From positions 930,001-994,000 of the forward strand of contig OZ251537.1 of NCBI GenBank assembly GCA_965243285.1: a DNA stretch of 64,000 nucleotides. The letters run 5' to 3'. The translations under genes were made by a program, and so were the position numbers. Numbering within the stretch: position 1 is the first letter of the stretch; every line of letters starts with the position of its first letter. The stretch comes from JAHRAW01 sp965243285 (lineage in GTDB: Bacteria > Pseudomonadota > Gammaproteobacteria > Arenicellales > Poriferihabitantaceae). Under the pieces are notes generated by a model. That model had not been told where the DNA came from and made no database searches. It saw only the letters and a list, made by a program, of their open reading frames with translations. This document shows positions 1 to 9,845 of this stretch, piece after piece.

Positions 1-415
1 CCGCTTTGGCGATAAAACGCAGCGCCGCCGAGTTCATGCAATAGCGCAATCCACCAGGCGCCGGGCCGTCTTTGAACACATGCCCTAAGTGGGATTCGCC
101 ATGCCGACTGCGCACTTCGGTGCGCGGCCACAGCAGTTTGAAATCGGTTTTTTCCACCACATTGTCGGCCACCAAGGGCTGCGTGAAACTCGGCCAGCCG
201 GTGCCCGAATCAAACTTATGGCGCGACGAAAACAACGGCTCGCCGCTGACCGCATCGACATAAATGCCAGCGCGTTGTTCACCATCATATTCATTATCGA
301 AGGGCGGCTCGGTGGCCTCGCATTGCGTCACGCGATAGGCCAACGGCGTCAGCCGGGCGCGCAATTCATCGTCCGATGGCTTGGCGTAGGCGGGTTTTTC
401 GGCGCTGACGGGCAT
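1..415 (-). CDS. msrB: Peptide-methionine (R)-S-oxide reductase MsrB, 3' end outside window
   Basis: Reduces methionine-R-sulfoxide in damaged proteins, with thioredoxin as usual electron donor. The frame starts at the ATG complementary to 413-415 (MPVSAEKPAYAKPSDDELR) and is open to the window edge. It shows the SelR core: TEPPFDNEY, FSSRHKFDSGTGWPSF, EVRSRHGESHLGHVFKDGP, and RYCMNSAALRF, which carries the catalytic Cys and Asn. The two CxxC zinc pairs of many MsrB proteins are absent (GIYVDAVSGEPLF where one pair would lie), so this is a zinc-free form. Only the last few codons should be missing. Family call is firm. Confidence 0.93.
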   Translation of the reverse strand, partial: MPVSAEKPAYAKPSDDELRARLTPLAYRVTQCEATEPPFDNEYDGEQRAGIYVDAVSGEPLFSSRHKFDSGTGWPSFTQPLVADNVVEKTDFKLLWPRTEVRSRHGESHLGHVFKDGPAPGGLRYCMNSAALRFIAKA

Positions 416-499
416 GGGCTTTGCGGTTTGTGGCCGGTGGATGAGTGGGCGAGTGAGGCGGCTATTTTAGCGGCAATTATCGCGCCACGCGCCGGCCGC

Positions 500-1222
500 T
501 TAGGCCGGCGCGCCCGTGCCGCAGCGCGCTAACGCCGCCGGCAAGTCGGCGATGCTGGCCAGCACCACATCCGCGAGCGGCGTCAAATCGGCTGACCTGT
601 GGGCGCCGGTCAGCACCGCCACATTCAGTCGCGCGCCGGCGGCCCGCCCCATGTTCATATCCTTCGGGCTGTCGCCCACCATGGCGATGTCGGCCGGGCG
701 CAAATTCACCGCCCGGCAAAAGGCCAGCGCCATGTCGGGCTCGGGCTTTAGGGCGAAACCGCTGTCTTCGCCGCACACAAAATCAAACAGCGATTCGGCA
801 TCGATGCAGCGCAGCAGGGCGTGGGCGGCGGCTGCGGTGTCCATGGTTGCTATCCCCAATGCCGCGCCACGGCGCAACTCGGCCAGCAGCGGTTTTAGGT
901 TATCCACCGCCGGGGCGTGCCGCGGCCGGGCAAAAATCTCATCGATGGCGCGCAAATCAGCGCCCGCGAGGGCGGCGCCGATAACGCCCTCCCACAGCGC
1001 GATAATGTCGCGATTGCACGCCGACGCCAACACCGAATCGGCCTGCCAAGTCTCCGTTGTCGCGATAAACCCGCCGCGCTCCAGCAACATTCCGGCCTCG
1101 GCGCGCGCCCCGAAGCGCCCCTGCAAATACGCCGCCGCCCGCCGATAGGGCACCAACCAGGTGAGATTATAATTCAGCAAAGTGCCGTCCTTATCGAACA
1201 AAATACCTTTGATGGCAGGCAT
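500..1222 (-). CDS. HAD-family phosphatase, phosphoglycolate phosphatase-like
   Basis: A 240-residue haloacid-dehalogenase hydrolase. Motif I FDKDGTLLN (residues about 8-16) supplies the nucleophilic and acid/base aspartates, IATMDT fits motif II, KPEPDM carries the motif III lysine, and MVGDSPKDMNMGRAAGA is motif IV. The helical cap between motifs I and II fits subfamily I (Gph-like). I chose the start at 1222 (MPAIKGILFDKDGT) because the open frame further upstream to 1405 has no family similarity. Substrate is uncertain: phosphoglycolate is the usual one, but other small phosphomonoesters are possible. It lies 84 bp from msrB on the same strand. Confidence 0.82.
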   Translation of the reverse strand: MPAIKGILFDKDGTLLNYNLTWLVPYRRAAAYLQGRFGARAEAGMLLERGGFIATTETWQADSVLASACNRDIIALWEGVIGAALAGADLRAIDEIFARPRHAPAVDNLKPLLAELRRGAALGIATMDTAAAAHALLRCIDAESLFDFVCGEDSGFALKPEPDMALAFCRAVNLRPADIAMVGDSPKDMNMGRAAGARLNVAVLTGAHRSADLTPLADVVLASIADLPAALARCGTGAPA

Positions 1223-1973
1223 GGGGGAATTAGCGCGTGGGTGAGTGGTGATGATGAGTGATGGGTGAGTGGCGGAAAAGTGACCGCGATGAGGCGACAT
1301 TATCACCGCTCGATGGGCGGTGGGTTGAGGCGCCGCAATGCGCTGCTTGCATCGCCGCCAAAATAACATGGCGCGTCCATATTTAGCGCTACAACCATCC
1401 TGCAAGTGAGGCCAAACGGCGTTCTAAATTGTAACTCCGTCGATTAGATGTGCAAGTGCAACCCTTTGCACCACCACCGAACCCCGCTAAACTTGAAAAT
1501 AAACCCTTTGCAATTGAACATGTGGGCACTAACCCCGCCTAACTCCACTTAAAACAGCGGCGTAACCTATATTTTGCAATATCTAATGCTTGCTTTTGAA
1601 GCTCTACTGGACGGTATTGCAATTATTTTACGCTCTATGCCATTGGCCAACAAACAACACTATTTATGGCCAAAAACATGGGGTTTTTTAGCCCATTCGG
1701 GGCCGCCATAGCCCATACTTTGCAACCTGAATTCACCCCGCCCAAACCCGTTAACTAATGACTGTCGAGGCCACGGGTTTTCTAATAAATACCGAATCGG
1801 CGCCGCCAAGCAAACTAGTCAATCAAAACTTCATCACCAAAGCCCCCGCCACCATCATACAAAAAGAACAAACCCGCCCAGCCGACCTACAAACCACCCA
1901 AACCAAACCACCCAAACCAAACCAACCACCGGCCTACAACATTTACAGTCGCAATAGCAATCGGCATAAACCC
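1223..1973. other. Intergenic region before the restriction block
   Basis: About 750 bp between divergent genes, AT-richer than the left side. An in-frame extension of the next gene (from 1758) covers the last part, but it is low-complexity (runs of CCAAACCAC around 1890-1926) and lacks family similarity. I see no RNA gene or clear promoter here. Confidence 0.5.
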
Positions 1974-4790
1974 ATGCACACCATCCACAATCAAATAACC
2001 ATCGCCGTCGCCGCCTGGGTTGCGCAACAAAAAAACCATAACCAGTCGCTAATAAAAAACCTGCTTGCGCACATCGAAAGCGCCGGCAAACTACGCCCGC
2101 CACAACGCCTGGCCATTGAAACCTACCTATGGATAAAATTCGTCGGCGACAATAAAAAACTGGTCGAGATAGTGGCGAGTGGTTTGTTGCACGATGAAGA
2201 AAACGCGCAAGGATATGAATACCATCGGGTTTTTAGCGGCAATTATGTCACCCAATTTCTCAATCAATTTTTCCAAGATAACGCGCAGCCTAAACTGCAG
2301 AAAAAACTATTAGATGACCCGAATGGCGCTGAAACAAACTGGTATGAATTGCTCGAAGAATTGCTGCACGACTTCGCTTACCCCAACTATCTTTATAGCC
2401 TGCCCATGGGGGCCGGTAAAACATTTTTAATGGCATGTTTCATTTATATCGACCTCTATTTTGCAACCCTATTTGGCAAAGATAAGCGCTTTGCGCATAA
2501 TTTTGTAGTGTTCGCCCCCACATCCAGCAAAACCGCCATCATGCCGTCGCTTACCACCATCAAGGATTTCAATCCCGAATGGATATTGCCCGCCAGTGAA
2601 GCCAAAAAACTCAAACAAATTATCAACATTGAAATATTGGACAGCCTCGCCACACTCCGAAAAGATAAATTACATGGCAACAACCCCAATCTGGAAAAAA
2701 TCAACCGCCTAACGCAAAGCAAAAATTTCGCAATGGTGTTCATCACCAACGCTGAAAAAGTCATACTAGAAAAATACAGCGACCGCGAGGCCGAGTATCT
2801 GGATGCCGAACGCATTTTTCATAATCCTAAAAAAGCGGATGAGGTGAAAAAAACCAATGCACTCAGGGCGGCGTTATCCAACCTGCCGCAACTGATGGTG
2901 ATTCTCGATGAGGTGCACCACGCCTACGCCAGCAATCAGGCACATGAGAAAAAATTACGGCGCGCGGTCAACATCTTAAACCAGCACGGCCATGTAAACT
3001 CGGTGTTAGGTTTATCCGGCACGCCCTATGTCACCACCACCGTAGAGGCCGGCGGCGGCTCCATTCGCATGCGCCAAATACAAGATATCGTCTACCACTA
3101 CCGGCTGAACGAAGGCCTCGGCAAATTTCTAAAAACGCCGCAAATAAAGGGCATGGAAGCCAAAGAAAGCGCCTTTTTAAAACACGCGTTGAGTGATTTT
3201 TTTGGCCATTACGACAAGCAATACGCCAATGGCGCAGCCTCCAAAATCGCCTTTTATTGTCCCTCCATCGAAAATTTGAATACTGAAATTCTGCCGGTGA
3301 TATTGGCGTGGTATGGCGAGCATCGTCCTGGCCACGAAGATGAAATTTTTCGCTATTATTCCAAATCGACAACAGATAGTAAGAAATATGCATTACCCAA
3401 AGACAGTTTGGCGGTGTTCAACAACTTAGATAAACCGTACTCCAAAAAACGGGTGATATTGTTAGTGGCCATCGGCGCCGAAGGTTGGGATTGCCGCAGC
3501 CTCACTTCGGTGGTGTTGCCGAGAAAAGAAACCACTAAAAACTTCGTGTTACAAACCACCTGTCGCTGCTTGCGAGAGGTAGATGATGCAGCAACAGAAA
3601 ACGCCCTCATCTATTTGTCGCGCGATAATTACGACACCCTCGACCGAGAATTAAAACAACATTATCAAATTTCCATCGCCGACTTGACGGGTGAAAAAGA
3701 ACCCGCCATCAAAGTGCATGTTCGCAAGCCAGCGTTAGGCAAACTAAAATATAAGCAAATTAGCGCGCGCTACAAAATCGTTAAAAAAATCACGCCGCAA
3801 ATAAAAAATGCACTGCGGCAGTTTGATTTTTCCAACTACAAAAATGATTATGCCTATGACGATAATGTCGTTGTCGGTAAAATCGGCAAAGGGGGCTTGA
3901 CCGCTGAGATCGTTGCTCCTTATTCACCAAGAAGGCCGGGCGAGTTTTTTTCTTTTGCGGAGTTTTTGCATTTGTTGGTGCAGCACTGTTATGGTTTGCT
4001 CAATGAAAGCGAACTGATGGGCGAATTTTCCATGGAACTCAACCAAATTCACCAGAGCATGGAATCCAATGCGCAGTGGCTGATGCTAAACCCGCACCTC
4101 GACGGCGAGGATATTGTGCGCAACATCGCCGCCAGTTTTATGAATAGAGTAGAGTACGCCAAAGAGGTTATTCAACACGAAACCGAAATAGACCTGCTGG
4201 AGTGGCAAGGCGGCGAACATGCGTTGACGCTTAAATCCCCCAACGGCGCGGTTTATAAATTCATGCCGAAATTCGACAAACAAGAGGCGCATCTCTATCA
4301 GCGCCATCCACAAGATTTCTTAGACGACAATTTTAGCCATGACAACAACGCAGACCCTCAAGACATGAGTTATAACTACGCGCCGTATAAAATGGACAGC
4401 GCCTTCGAGCAAAACGCCTTAGGTGAAATGCTAAAACTCAGCGAGTTAGAAAATCTTGAGGTGTATTTCAACGGCTACAAAGACGCGCGCCTAGAATCCT
4501 TTTGGATACAAACGCCACGCGGTCGTTATACGCCGGATTTTTTGGTACTGAAACGCCAACATGGCAAAAAATACGCCAAAGGTGGCGCCACCGCCATCGA
4601 AAAAGTCATCATCATCGAAACCAAAGGCAAACCCTATTACAACGAGGAATTCAAAGCCAAGGAACAGTTCATCAAAGGTGATTTTTTACGCCATAACCCG
4701 CATTTCACCTATCATTGTTTTGTGGATGATGACAAAAACGATTTTACCCGGCATCTCCATGCCTTCCGGCAACTATTGGCAGGGTTTTAA
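1974..4790 (+). CDS. Type III-like restriction subunit (SF2 helicase fused to PD-(D/E)XK nuclease)
   Basis: A predicted cytoplasmic restriction subunit of about 938 residues. Walker A PMGAGKT is near residues 143-149 and the DEVH box (LDEVHHAYA) near 312. LGLSGTPYV and the later GAEGWDCRSL/TCRCLREVD segments fit SF2 motifs III and V-VI. A C-terminal nuclease motif follows: TPDFLVL near 853 and IIIETKGK near 880, the PD...ExK pattern of Res subunits. The frame is open from 1758, but MHTIHNQITIAVAAWV at 1974 looks like the first folded residues, so I took that start. The stop overlaps the mod start by one base, implying one operon. Base composition is AT-richer than nearby core genes, suggesting transfer. 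Confidence 0.85.
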   Translation: MHTIHNQITIAVAAWVAQQKNHNQSLIKNLLAHIESAGKLRPPQRLAIETYLWIKFVGDNKKLVEIVASGLLHDEENAQGYEYHRVFSGNYVTQFLNQFFQDNAQPKLQKKLLDDPNGAETNWYELLEELLHDFAYPNYLYSLPMGAGKTFLMACFIYIDLYFATLFGKDKRFAHNFVVFAPTSSKTAIMPSLTTIKDFNPEWILPASEAKKLKQIINIEILDSLATLRKDKLHGNNPNLEKINRLTQSKNFAMVFITNAEKVILEKYSDREAEYLDAERIFHNPKKADEVKKTNALRAALSNLPQLMVILDEVHHAYASNQAHEKKLRRAVNILNQHGHVNSVLGLSGTPYVTTTVEAGGGSIRMRQIQDIVYHYRLNEGLGKFLKTPQIKGMEAKESAFLKHALSDFFGHYDKQYANGAASKIAFYCPSIENLNTEILPVILAWYGEHRPGHEDEIFRYYSKSTTDSKKYALPKDSLAVFNNLDKPYSKKRVILLVAIGAEGWDCRSLTSVVLPRKETTKNFVLQTTCRCLREVDDAATENALIYLSRDNYDTLDRELKQHYQISIADLTGEKEPAIKVHVRKPALGKLKYKQISARYKIVKKITPQIKNALRQFDFSNYKNDYAYDDNVVVGKIGKGGLTAEIVAPYSPRRPGEFFSFAEFLHLLVQHCYGLLNESELMGEFSMELNQIHQSMESNAQWLMLNPHLDGEDIVRNIAASFMNRVEYAKEVIQHETEIDLLEWQGGEHALTLKSPNGAVYKFMPKFDKQEAHLYQRHPQDFLDDNFSHDNNADPQDMSYNYAPYKMDSAFEQNALGEMLKLSELENLEVYFNGYKDARLESFWIQTPRGRYTPDFLVLKRQHGKKYAKGGATAIEKVIIIETKGKPYYNEEFKAKEQFIKGDFLRHNPHFTYHCFVDDDKNDFTRHLHAFRQLLAGF

Positions 4791-6637
4791 TGATGGCTAA
4801 AAAAATCAGGGAATACACCATCACGCCGGCCAGAGGTCAGGCGCTGCTCAGTTTTCAGGGGCGGCGTTTTCCGGATGCCGTCACCGTATTCGAAGCGACC
4901 TTGCGCGAGGAAGTACGCGCCAAAAAAACCAGCAAGCCGCTTATCGAAGACAAAGAGCGTGATTTAAACGCCGATTTTAGCAACCTGCTGCTGCAAGGCG
5001 ACTGCCTCTCGGCGTGCGCCTATTTAAAATCCCAAAACATCAAGGTAGATCTGGTTTATATCGACCCGCCGTTCGCCAGCGGCGCTAATTACGCCAAGCA
5101 AGTACACTTACGCAACGGCGGCAAATCGGCCCTCGCCACCGATAGCAGCATCGGCGAAGAAGTGATGTATGGCGATATCTGGCAAAAAGAAGATTATCTA
5201 AACTGGCTGTACGAACGCTTGCTGATGATTAGGCAAGTGATGAGTGACACGGCGAGCATTTATGTGCATTTGGATTGGCACATTGGTCACTATGTGAAAG
5301 TGTTGATGGATGAAATATTTGGGGAAGAAAATTTTGTTAATGAAATTGTTTGGAGCTACAGAAGTGGGGGAGCTTCCAAGACAACATCAATTGCAAGAAA
5401 ACATGATGCAATATATTTTTATTCTAATCGTGCCGAAAAATTTAAAATTAACTCCATTAAAGAACGACAATATCTTGAAAAGCCCTTTATGGGCAGTAAA
5501 ATAGATGAGCAAGGAAAATATTATGTGGACACACTTTTAACGGACACATTATTTGGCGTTATTAATAGAGTATTACCAGACGATAGCATCAAAGAATATT
5601 CCACGCGTCCGGTACTTAATATGTCGAAAGAGAGGTGCGATTACAATACCCAAAAGCCTTCAGGTTTATTGGAACTATTATTGGAAATCGCGAGTGACGA
5701 AGGCATGATAGTCGCCGACTTCTTTTCAGGCTCCGGCACCACCGCCAAAGTTGCGCATGATTTAAACCGCAAATTTATCGCTTGCGATATCGGCATAAAC
5801 GCCGTGCAAACCACTCGCGACCGCTTAGCCCAAGCGGGAGCGGCGTTTGATGTGCTGAAAATTCAAGATGGCTTGCGTCTGTTTCGTAATCCGCAACAAA
5901 CCGCCGCCAAAATGTTCAGCCTCATAGACGGCTTCAAACCGGCCGCGGAAATTGATTTGAATTCATTCTGGAACGGCGGCATTGCCCACCCAAGCGGCAG
6001 TTACACGCCGGTAAAATTTTCCGGCATTCACGATGTTCTCAGCCGCGAGTTGCTGGATATTTATCTAGAGGAAATTTATCAATTGGAAAACAGCGGCGGC
6101 AACGCAGTGGGGATTAAAATTATTTATGCGCACGCCGAATCGAAAGTTACCCAATCTTATGTGGAGCAAGCGCTGCATAAGGCGGCGAAAACTGAACTGG
6201 CGGTAACGCTGGTCTCACTAGATGAATTGTTGGCGGAAAAACGCGATGCTTTTTTTATGCCAGACAACGCAATCATCGAAATAAAAAAACACGACCGCCA
6301 ATACCGAGTGGAAATTAAAAAATTCCACAGTCCCTATTTATTCAAAAAACTGCAATCCTACAACGATAAGAAAACCAAAAGCGGCACACTCCAACAAAAT
6401 TTAAGTCTTGCTGTGGAAATAAGCGAAGCCGGATTGGAGATGATCGAAGCCGTGCAATTTGACACCACATGCAAGAAAATATGGCGCAGCAATCCAGCGT
6501 TAGAAGACCGTGCCGGTATCAAAGATAAAATCAAAGCCATTTACCTGCTCGATACCGCCAAATTCAAAATGAAAATCAGAAACATCGCCGGCGATGAAAT
6601 CATCATCGACAGCGAAGAGATCAAACCATTAAGTTAA
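4790..6637 (+). CDS. Site-specific DNA methyltransferase, type III Mod-like
   Basis: A 615-residue beta-class amino-methyltransferase, probably N6-adenine. The catalytic motif IV IDPPFASG (residues about 91-98) comes before the SAM-binding motif I DFFSGSGTTAKVAHDL (about 310-325), the order typical of type III Mod proteins. The variable middle (residues about 170-280) has lower GC and would hold part of the target-recognition region; residues after 400 are probably the remaining recognition and Res-contact part. Start ATGATG overlaps the res stop. The order here is res then mod, the reverse of the textbook mod-res operon. Both frames look intact, so the pair may be functional. Confidence 0.88.
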   Translation: MMAKKIREYTITPARGQALLSFQGRRFPDAVTVFEATLREEVRAKKTSKPLIEDKERDLNADFSNLLLQGDCLSACAYLKSQNIKVDLVYIDPPFASGANYAKQVHLRNGGKSALATDSSIGEEVMYGDIWQKEDYLNWLYERLLMIRQVMSDTASIYVHLDWHIGHYVKVLMDEIFGEENFVNEIVWSYRSGGASKTTSIARKHDAIYFYSNRAEKFKINSIKERQYLEKPFMGSKIDEQGKYYVDTLLTDTLFGVINRVLPDDSIKEYSTRPVLNMSKERCDYNTQKPSGLLELLLEIASDEGMIVADFFSGSGTTAKVAHDLNRKFIACDIGINAVQTTRDRLAQAGAAFDVLKIQDGLRLFRNPQQTAAKMFSLIDGFKPAAEIDLNSFWNGGIAHPSGSYTPVKFSGIHDVLSRELLDIYLEEIYQLENSGGNAVGIKIIYAHAESKVTQSYVEQALHKAAKTELAVTLVSLDELLAEKRDAFFMPDNAIIEIKKHDRQYRVEIKKFHSPYLFKKLQSYNDKKTKSGTLQQNLSLAVEISEAGLEMIEAVQFDTTCKKIWRSNPALEDRAGIKDKIKAIYLLDTAKFKMKIRNIAGDEIIIDSEEIKPLS

Positions 6638-6706
6638 ACTATTCATAGTTAATAACAGAAATTTAATCACACAACGCAATTTTTATGCATCGAGTCCGCG
6701 CCGCCA

Positions 6707-7686
6707 ATGCTTGCAAAGAGTGCATCCGTACCCATTCACAGCGATGATTTATTCATGCAGTTGTTGAATCAATATTCGCGCGGCGATATTGCGCATCAAT
6801 TGGGGCTGCATCCGAACACCGTGCAGCGGTGGCTCGACCGCAATAGCGCGTCGCCGCAATATCGTATGGATTTTGCGCGCTTGCTGGGGGTGTCGGTGGC
6901 GGCCGGCGGCGGGCGAGCAGTTTTATACCGGCCCGCGCGTGGCGCAATTTTGTTTGGATAAATTCTATGCGGTTGCCAAACAACTCGGCGTGGATTTAGA
7001 GCGCTATACCTTTATCGAGCCGGCTGCCGGCGGCGGCGCGTTTTATAGTCTCCTCCCAAAAAATAGGCGTATAGGAATGGATATCGATCCGCTCGGGGAC
7101 GGAATAATTCGGCAAGATTATTTAACTTGGGCTGCCCCGAAAATAAGCGGGCGGTATGTGATTATCGGCAATCCGCGGTTCGGGTTGCGCGGGCATTTGG
7201 CGCTGCAGTTCATCAATCATTCCCATGCGGTTGCCGACCTGGTCGGTTTTATTTTGCCGCCGATAGTTTTGTTATCCAGACGGCACGGCGGTGGATGTGG
7301 CAGCGATATTCCAAGTGTGGTCGAAAGTAGGCCCGCATAAAATCAACCTCGAGCGCGCCGCAACATGCAAGAATTTCATCGCAGTGTTTTCGTTATCGGA
7401 CGGCGGCACGCCGGCTTCCGCGCGCAATAAAAACATGCTGCATAAATGCGATGTCTATCTACCCTCGACATGTTTTACCGGCATGCGCGCGTATAAAAAC
7501 TTCGAAGCGTTGCCCCATCGGCGCGGCTATGGCGTGTTGATTCATAAAGAAAAGCCCGCCATTCAAAAATTATTGCTGCACAATGATTGGCAAAAAACCG
7601 CATTCGCATCCACCAACGGGGCGTTGAAGTTACGCACCAGCATGATCTATGGCGTGGTCATGCGCGGCGGCTATTGCGATGTTTGA
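6707..7686 (+). pseudogene. HTH-containing DNA adenine methyltransferase, broken by two frameshifts
   Basis: Three consecutive frames join into one protein. Frame 1 (6707 to about 6915) has a helix-turn-helix, GDIAHQLGLHPNTVQRWLDR. Frame 2 (about 6915-7275) carries FYTGPRVAQFCLDKF, then SAM motif I FIEPAAGGGAF, MDIDPLGDGIIRQDYLTW and the catalytic site region VIIGNPRFGLRGHLA. Frame 3 (about 7290-7686) is the C-terminal part to the stop. Two single-base shifts separate them. The catalytic (N/D)PP(F/Y) tetrapeptide reads NPRF, so even a repaired protein would probably be inactive. It follows the Res-Mod pair by about 70 bp and looks like a decaying solitary or restriction-linked methyltransferase. 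Confidence 0.8.
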
Positions 7687-7694
7687 TGGGGTTG

Positions 7695-8174
7695 TTATGT
7701 GCGCGGTATTTTGCTCGATGGCACCCAGCAATAGCCGTCTGGGTCTAACAAAAAACATTCGCGCAGGCCATGGGGTTTGTCGGCGCTGGGTTGCAAGATT
7801 TCGCCGCCGTGGCTACGCGCGCGCGCTTCCGCTTGGTCGGGGTCTACTTGATACAGCCGCAACTCGATGCCGCCGCCGCGCGGCCCGGCTTCGGCCAACA
7901 GCGCCGGCAACGGATGCGCGCTGTAGGTGGAGTCGGTGTGCAGTTGGTATAACTGGCCGCGATGGACGAGCACGGCGTAATCGGTGTGCTGACGCAGCAC
8001 GCGAAATTGCAGCACATCGCGCATAAATCTGGCGGTTTTATCGATGCTGCGCACCACTAGGTTGATGCCGAATCCGGCTAACAGATGTCCCATGTTTACG
8101 GCATCGAGGGTGGCGATGTGGGCGAATGTATCGGCATCGACATCGTTAGCGGCGTTTCTTTGAGATTTTTTCAT
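7695..8174 (-). CDS. VOC (glyoxalase/dioxygenase fold) family protein
   Basis: A 159-residue protein with one vicinal-oxygen-chelate domain. INLVVRSIDKTARFMRDVLQF is the usual first beta-alpha segment and CFLLDPDGYCWVPSS the last strand with its DPDG turn. Two to four such modules normally form the metal site, so it probably works as a dimer. An alternative start at MGHLLAGFGINLV (8093) would remove a 27-residue N-terminus without family similarity. Substrate cannot be told. It converges with the methyltransferase pseudogene 8 bp away. Confidence 0.7.
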   Translation of the reverse strand: MKKSQRNAANDVDADTFAHIATLDAVNMGHLLAGFGINLVVRSIDKTARFMRDVLQFRVLRQHTDYAVLVHRGQLYQLHTDSTYSAHPLPALLAEAGPRGGGIELRLYQVDPDQAEARARSHGGEILQPSADKPHGLRECFLLDPDGYCWVPSSKIPRT

Positions 8175-8262
8175 GGCGTTATGGCGATGGCGTTATGGCG
8201 ATGGATTCGAGTGAATTTTTCATCGATTTATATCATGTAGATTCGGCTTATGTGGATTTGAT

Positions 8263-9555
8263 TTATGTGGATTCGATTTCGTACCCGGCCTTCACCACCG
8301 CAATCGCTTGCACCCGCCGCTGGCGTAGTTCGCGTTTGATTTTTTCGCCGTGTTGGCGGCCGGTGGGCGCATCATCTTGCTCGGCGGCGATTTGGCGAGC
8401 CACGGCGGCCGCATCCACCGCAGCGGCGGCGTCATGATAGCGGCGGAATAAATCCGCCTGCGGGCAGTGCGCATCAGCGCAGCCGGCGCGACCGCGCAAA
8501 TCCGCCACGCACGCCAGGCTGAACAAACGGGCGTTTTGCGGCTGGCGAAAGGCATCCAATTGCTCCACTAGGGTGAGCACGGTGGCAGGTTTTAGCGCCG
8601 CCATGCGGTGGTGATGCAGATGATATTCGCAAACTTTAAGTGCCAACTGGCGGTACTTTTGCGGCGCGCGCAGGCGCTCGCACAGCGCGGCGATGGGGGC
8701 GAGGCCGGCGCGCTCATGACCGCGATGCGCCGGCCAGGCATGGCGCGGCGTCAGTGCCTTGCCGAGGTCATGCGTCAGCACCGCGAAAATAACCCGCGGC
8801 TCATCGCTCAATGCATGCGCCGCCGTCAGCGCCAACAACACATGCGCGCCGGTGTCGATTTCCGGGTGATATTGCGGCGTTTGCGGCACGCCGAACAGCG
8901 CATCCACCTCCGGCAAAATCCGCGCCAAGGCGCCGCAAGCGCGCAATTCCTCGATAAAACGCGCGCTCGCCGGGCCGCGCATGGCGGCGTGCAATTCCTG
9001 CCACACGCGCTCCGGCTGCAGCGCATCCACCTCGCCGACGGCGACCATTTCCGCCATCAAGGCGCGGCTGTCGGCGTGCACCGCAAACCCCAAAGCCGCG
9101 AATCGCGCCGCAAATCGAGCGGTGCGCAACACCCGCACCGGGTCTTCGCTAAAGGCCGGCGAAACATGGCGCAACACCCGCCGATCGAGGTCGGCGCGCC
9201 CGCCGAACGGGTCGACCAAACCCCCGTCGGCATCCATGGCGATGGCGTTTATGGTCAAATCCCGCCGCTGCAGATCTTGTTCTAAAGTGACGCTCGGGTC
9301 GCTGATAACGGCGAAGCCGCGATAGCCGCGCGCGGTTTTGCGTTCGCGCCGGGCGAGGGCGTATTGCTCGGCGCTGCGCGGATGCAAAAACACCGGAAAA
9401 TCATCGCCCACGGCGCGAAACCCCCGCCGCAACATGGCCGCCGGGGTCGCCCCGACCACCACCCAATCGCGGTCGCGCACCGCGATGCCTAACAGCCCAT
9501 CGCGCACCGCCCCGCCGACCAAATACACCTCCAAACCGTCGGCTGGGTCAGTCAT
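8263..9555 (-). CDS. cca: Multifunctional CCA tRNA nucleotidyltransferase
   Basis: Adds or repairs the 3' CCA of tRNAs. The N-terminal nucleotidyltransferase core is clear: YLVGGAVRDGLLG, then RDRDWVVVGATP with the metal-binding acidic pair, RRDLTINAIAMD, LVDPFGGRADLDRRVLRHV and SEDPVRVLRTARFAARF. The C-terminal half has an HD domain (VIFAVLTHDLGKALTP, GHERAG), as in the enterobacterial type that also has phosphatase and phosphodiesterase activities. Length (430) matches that class. The stop lies in a short AT-rich repeat stretch (about 8195-8285, repeated TATGTGGATTTGATT-like words). Confidence 0.95.
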   Translation of the reverse strand: MTDPADGLEVYLVGGAVRDGLLGIAVRDRDWVVVGATPAAMLRRGFRAVGDDFPVFLHPRSAEQYALARRERKTARGYRGFAVISDPSVTLEQDLQRRDLTINAIAMDADGGLVDPFGGRADLDRRVLRHVSPAFSEDPVRVLRTARFAARFAALGFAVHADSRALMAEMVAVGEVDALQPERVWQELHAAMRGPASARFIEELRACGALARILPEVDALFGVPQTPQYHPEIDTGAHVLLALTAAHALSDEPRVIFAVLTHDLGKALTPRHAWPAHRGHERAGLAPIAALCERLRAPQKYRQLALKVCEYHLHHHRMAALKPATVLTLVEQLDAFRQPQNARLFSLACVADLRGRAGCADAHCPQADLFRRYHDAAAAVDAAAVARQIAAEQDDAPTGRQHGEKIKRELRQRRVQAIAVVKAGYEIEST

Positions 9556-9615
9556 GTCTGGCGCTGCGAGCGTGGCGCGGCCATAGGTTTTCGGGTGCCA
9601 TGCTGTAACTCAACA

Positions 9616-9805
9616 TGTTGGTGGCATGGATTCGATTCCATCGAGTGAATTTATCGCTAGTGAATTTAGCGCTATTGATTTTATCGCTAGTGAATTTAGC
9701 GCTATTGATTTTATCGATAGTGGAATTATCGATAGTAGTTTTATCGCTATTGATTATATGGTTATTGATTTTATCGACCTCGATTCGATTCTATCGATTG
9801 CATGG
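9616..9805 (+). repeat. Degenerate direct repeats between cca and trhO
   Basis: Two nearly identical 30-bp units built on TCGCTAGTGAATTTAGCGCT + ATTGATTTTA, followed by diverged versions (TTTTATCGATAGTGGAATTA and so on). It lies in the 290-bp gap between cca and trhO and contains frequent TATCGAT and TTGATTTTATC words. Several reading frames stay open, but the peptides are pure low complexity, so I treat it as non-coding. Confidence 0.75.
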
Positions 9806-9845
9806 ATTCCACCAAGCAAATCCCCCGCGGCGCGACCTCGGGTCA

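Noticed and set aside
1758..1973. N-terminal extension of the Res gene
   Set aside because: Polar low-complexity sequence without family similarity or a good ribosome-binding site, though it cannot be fully excluded.
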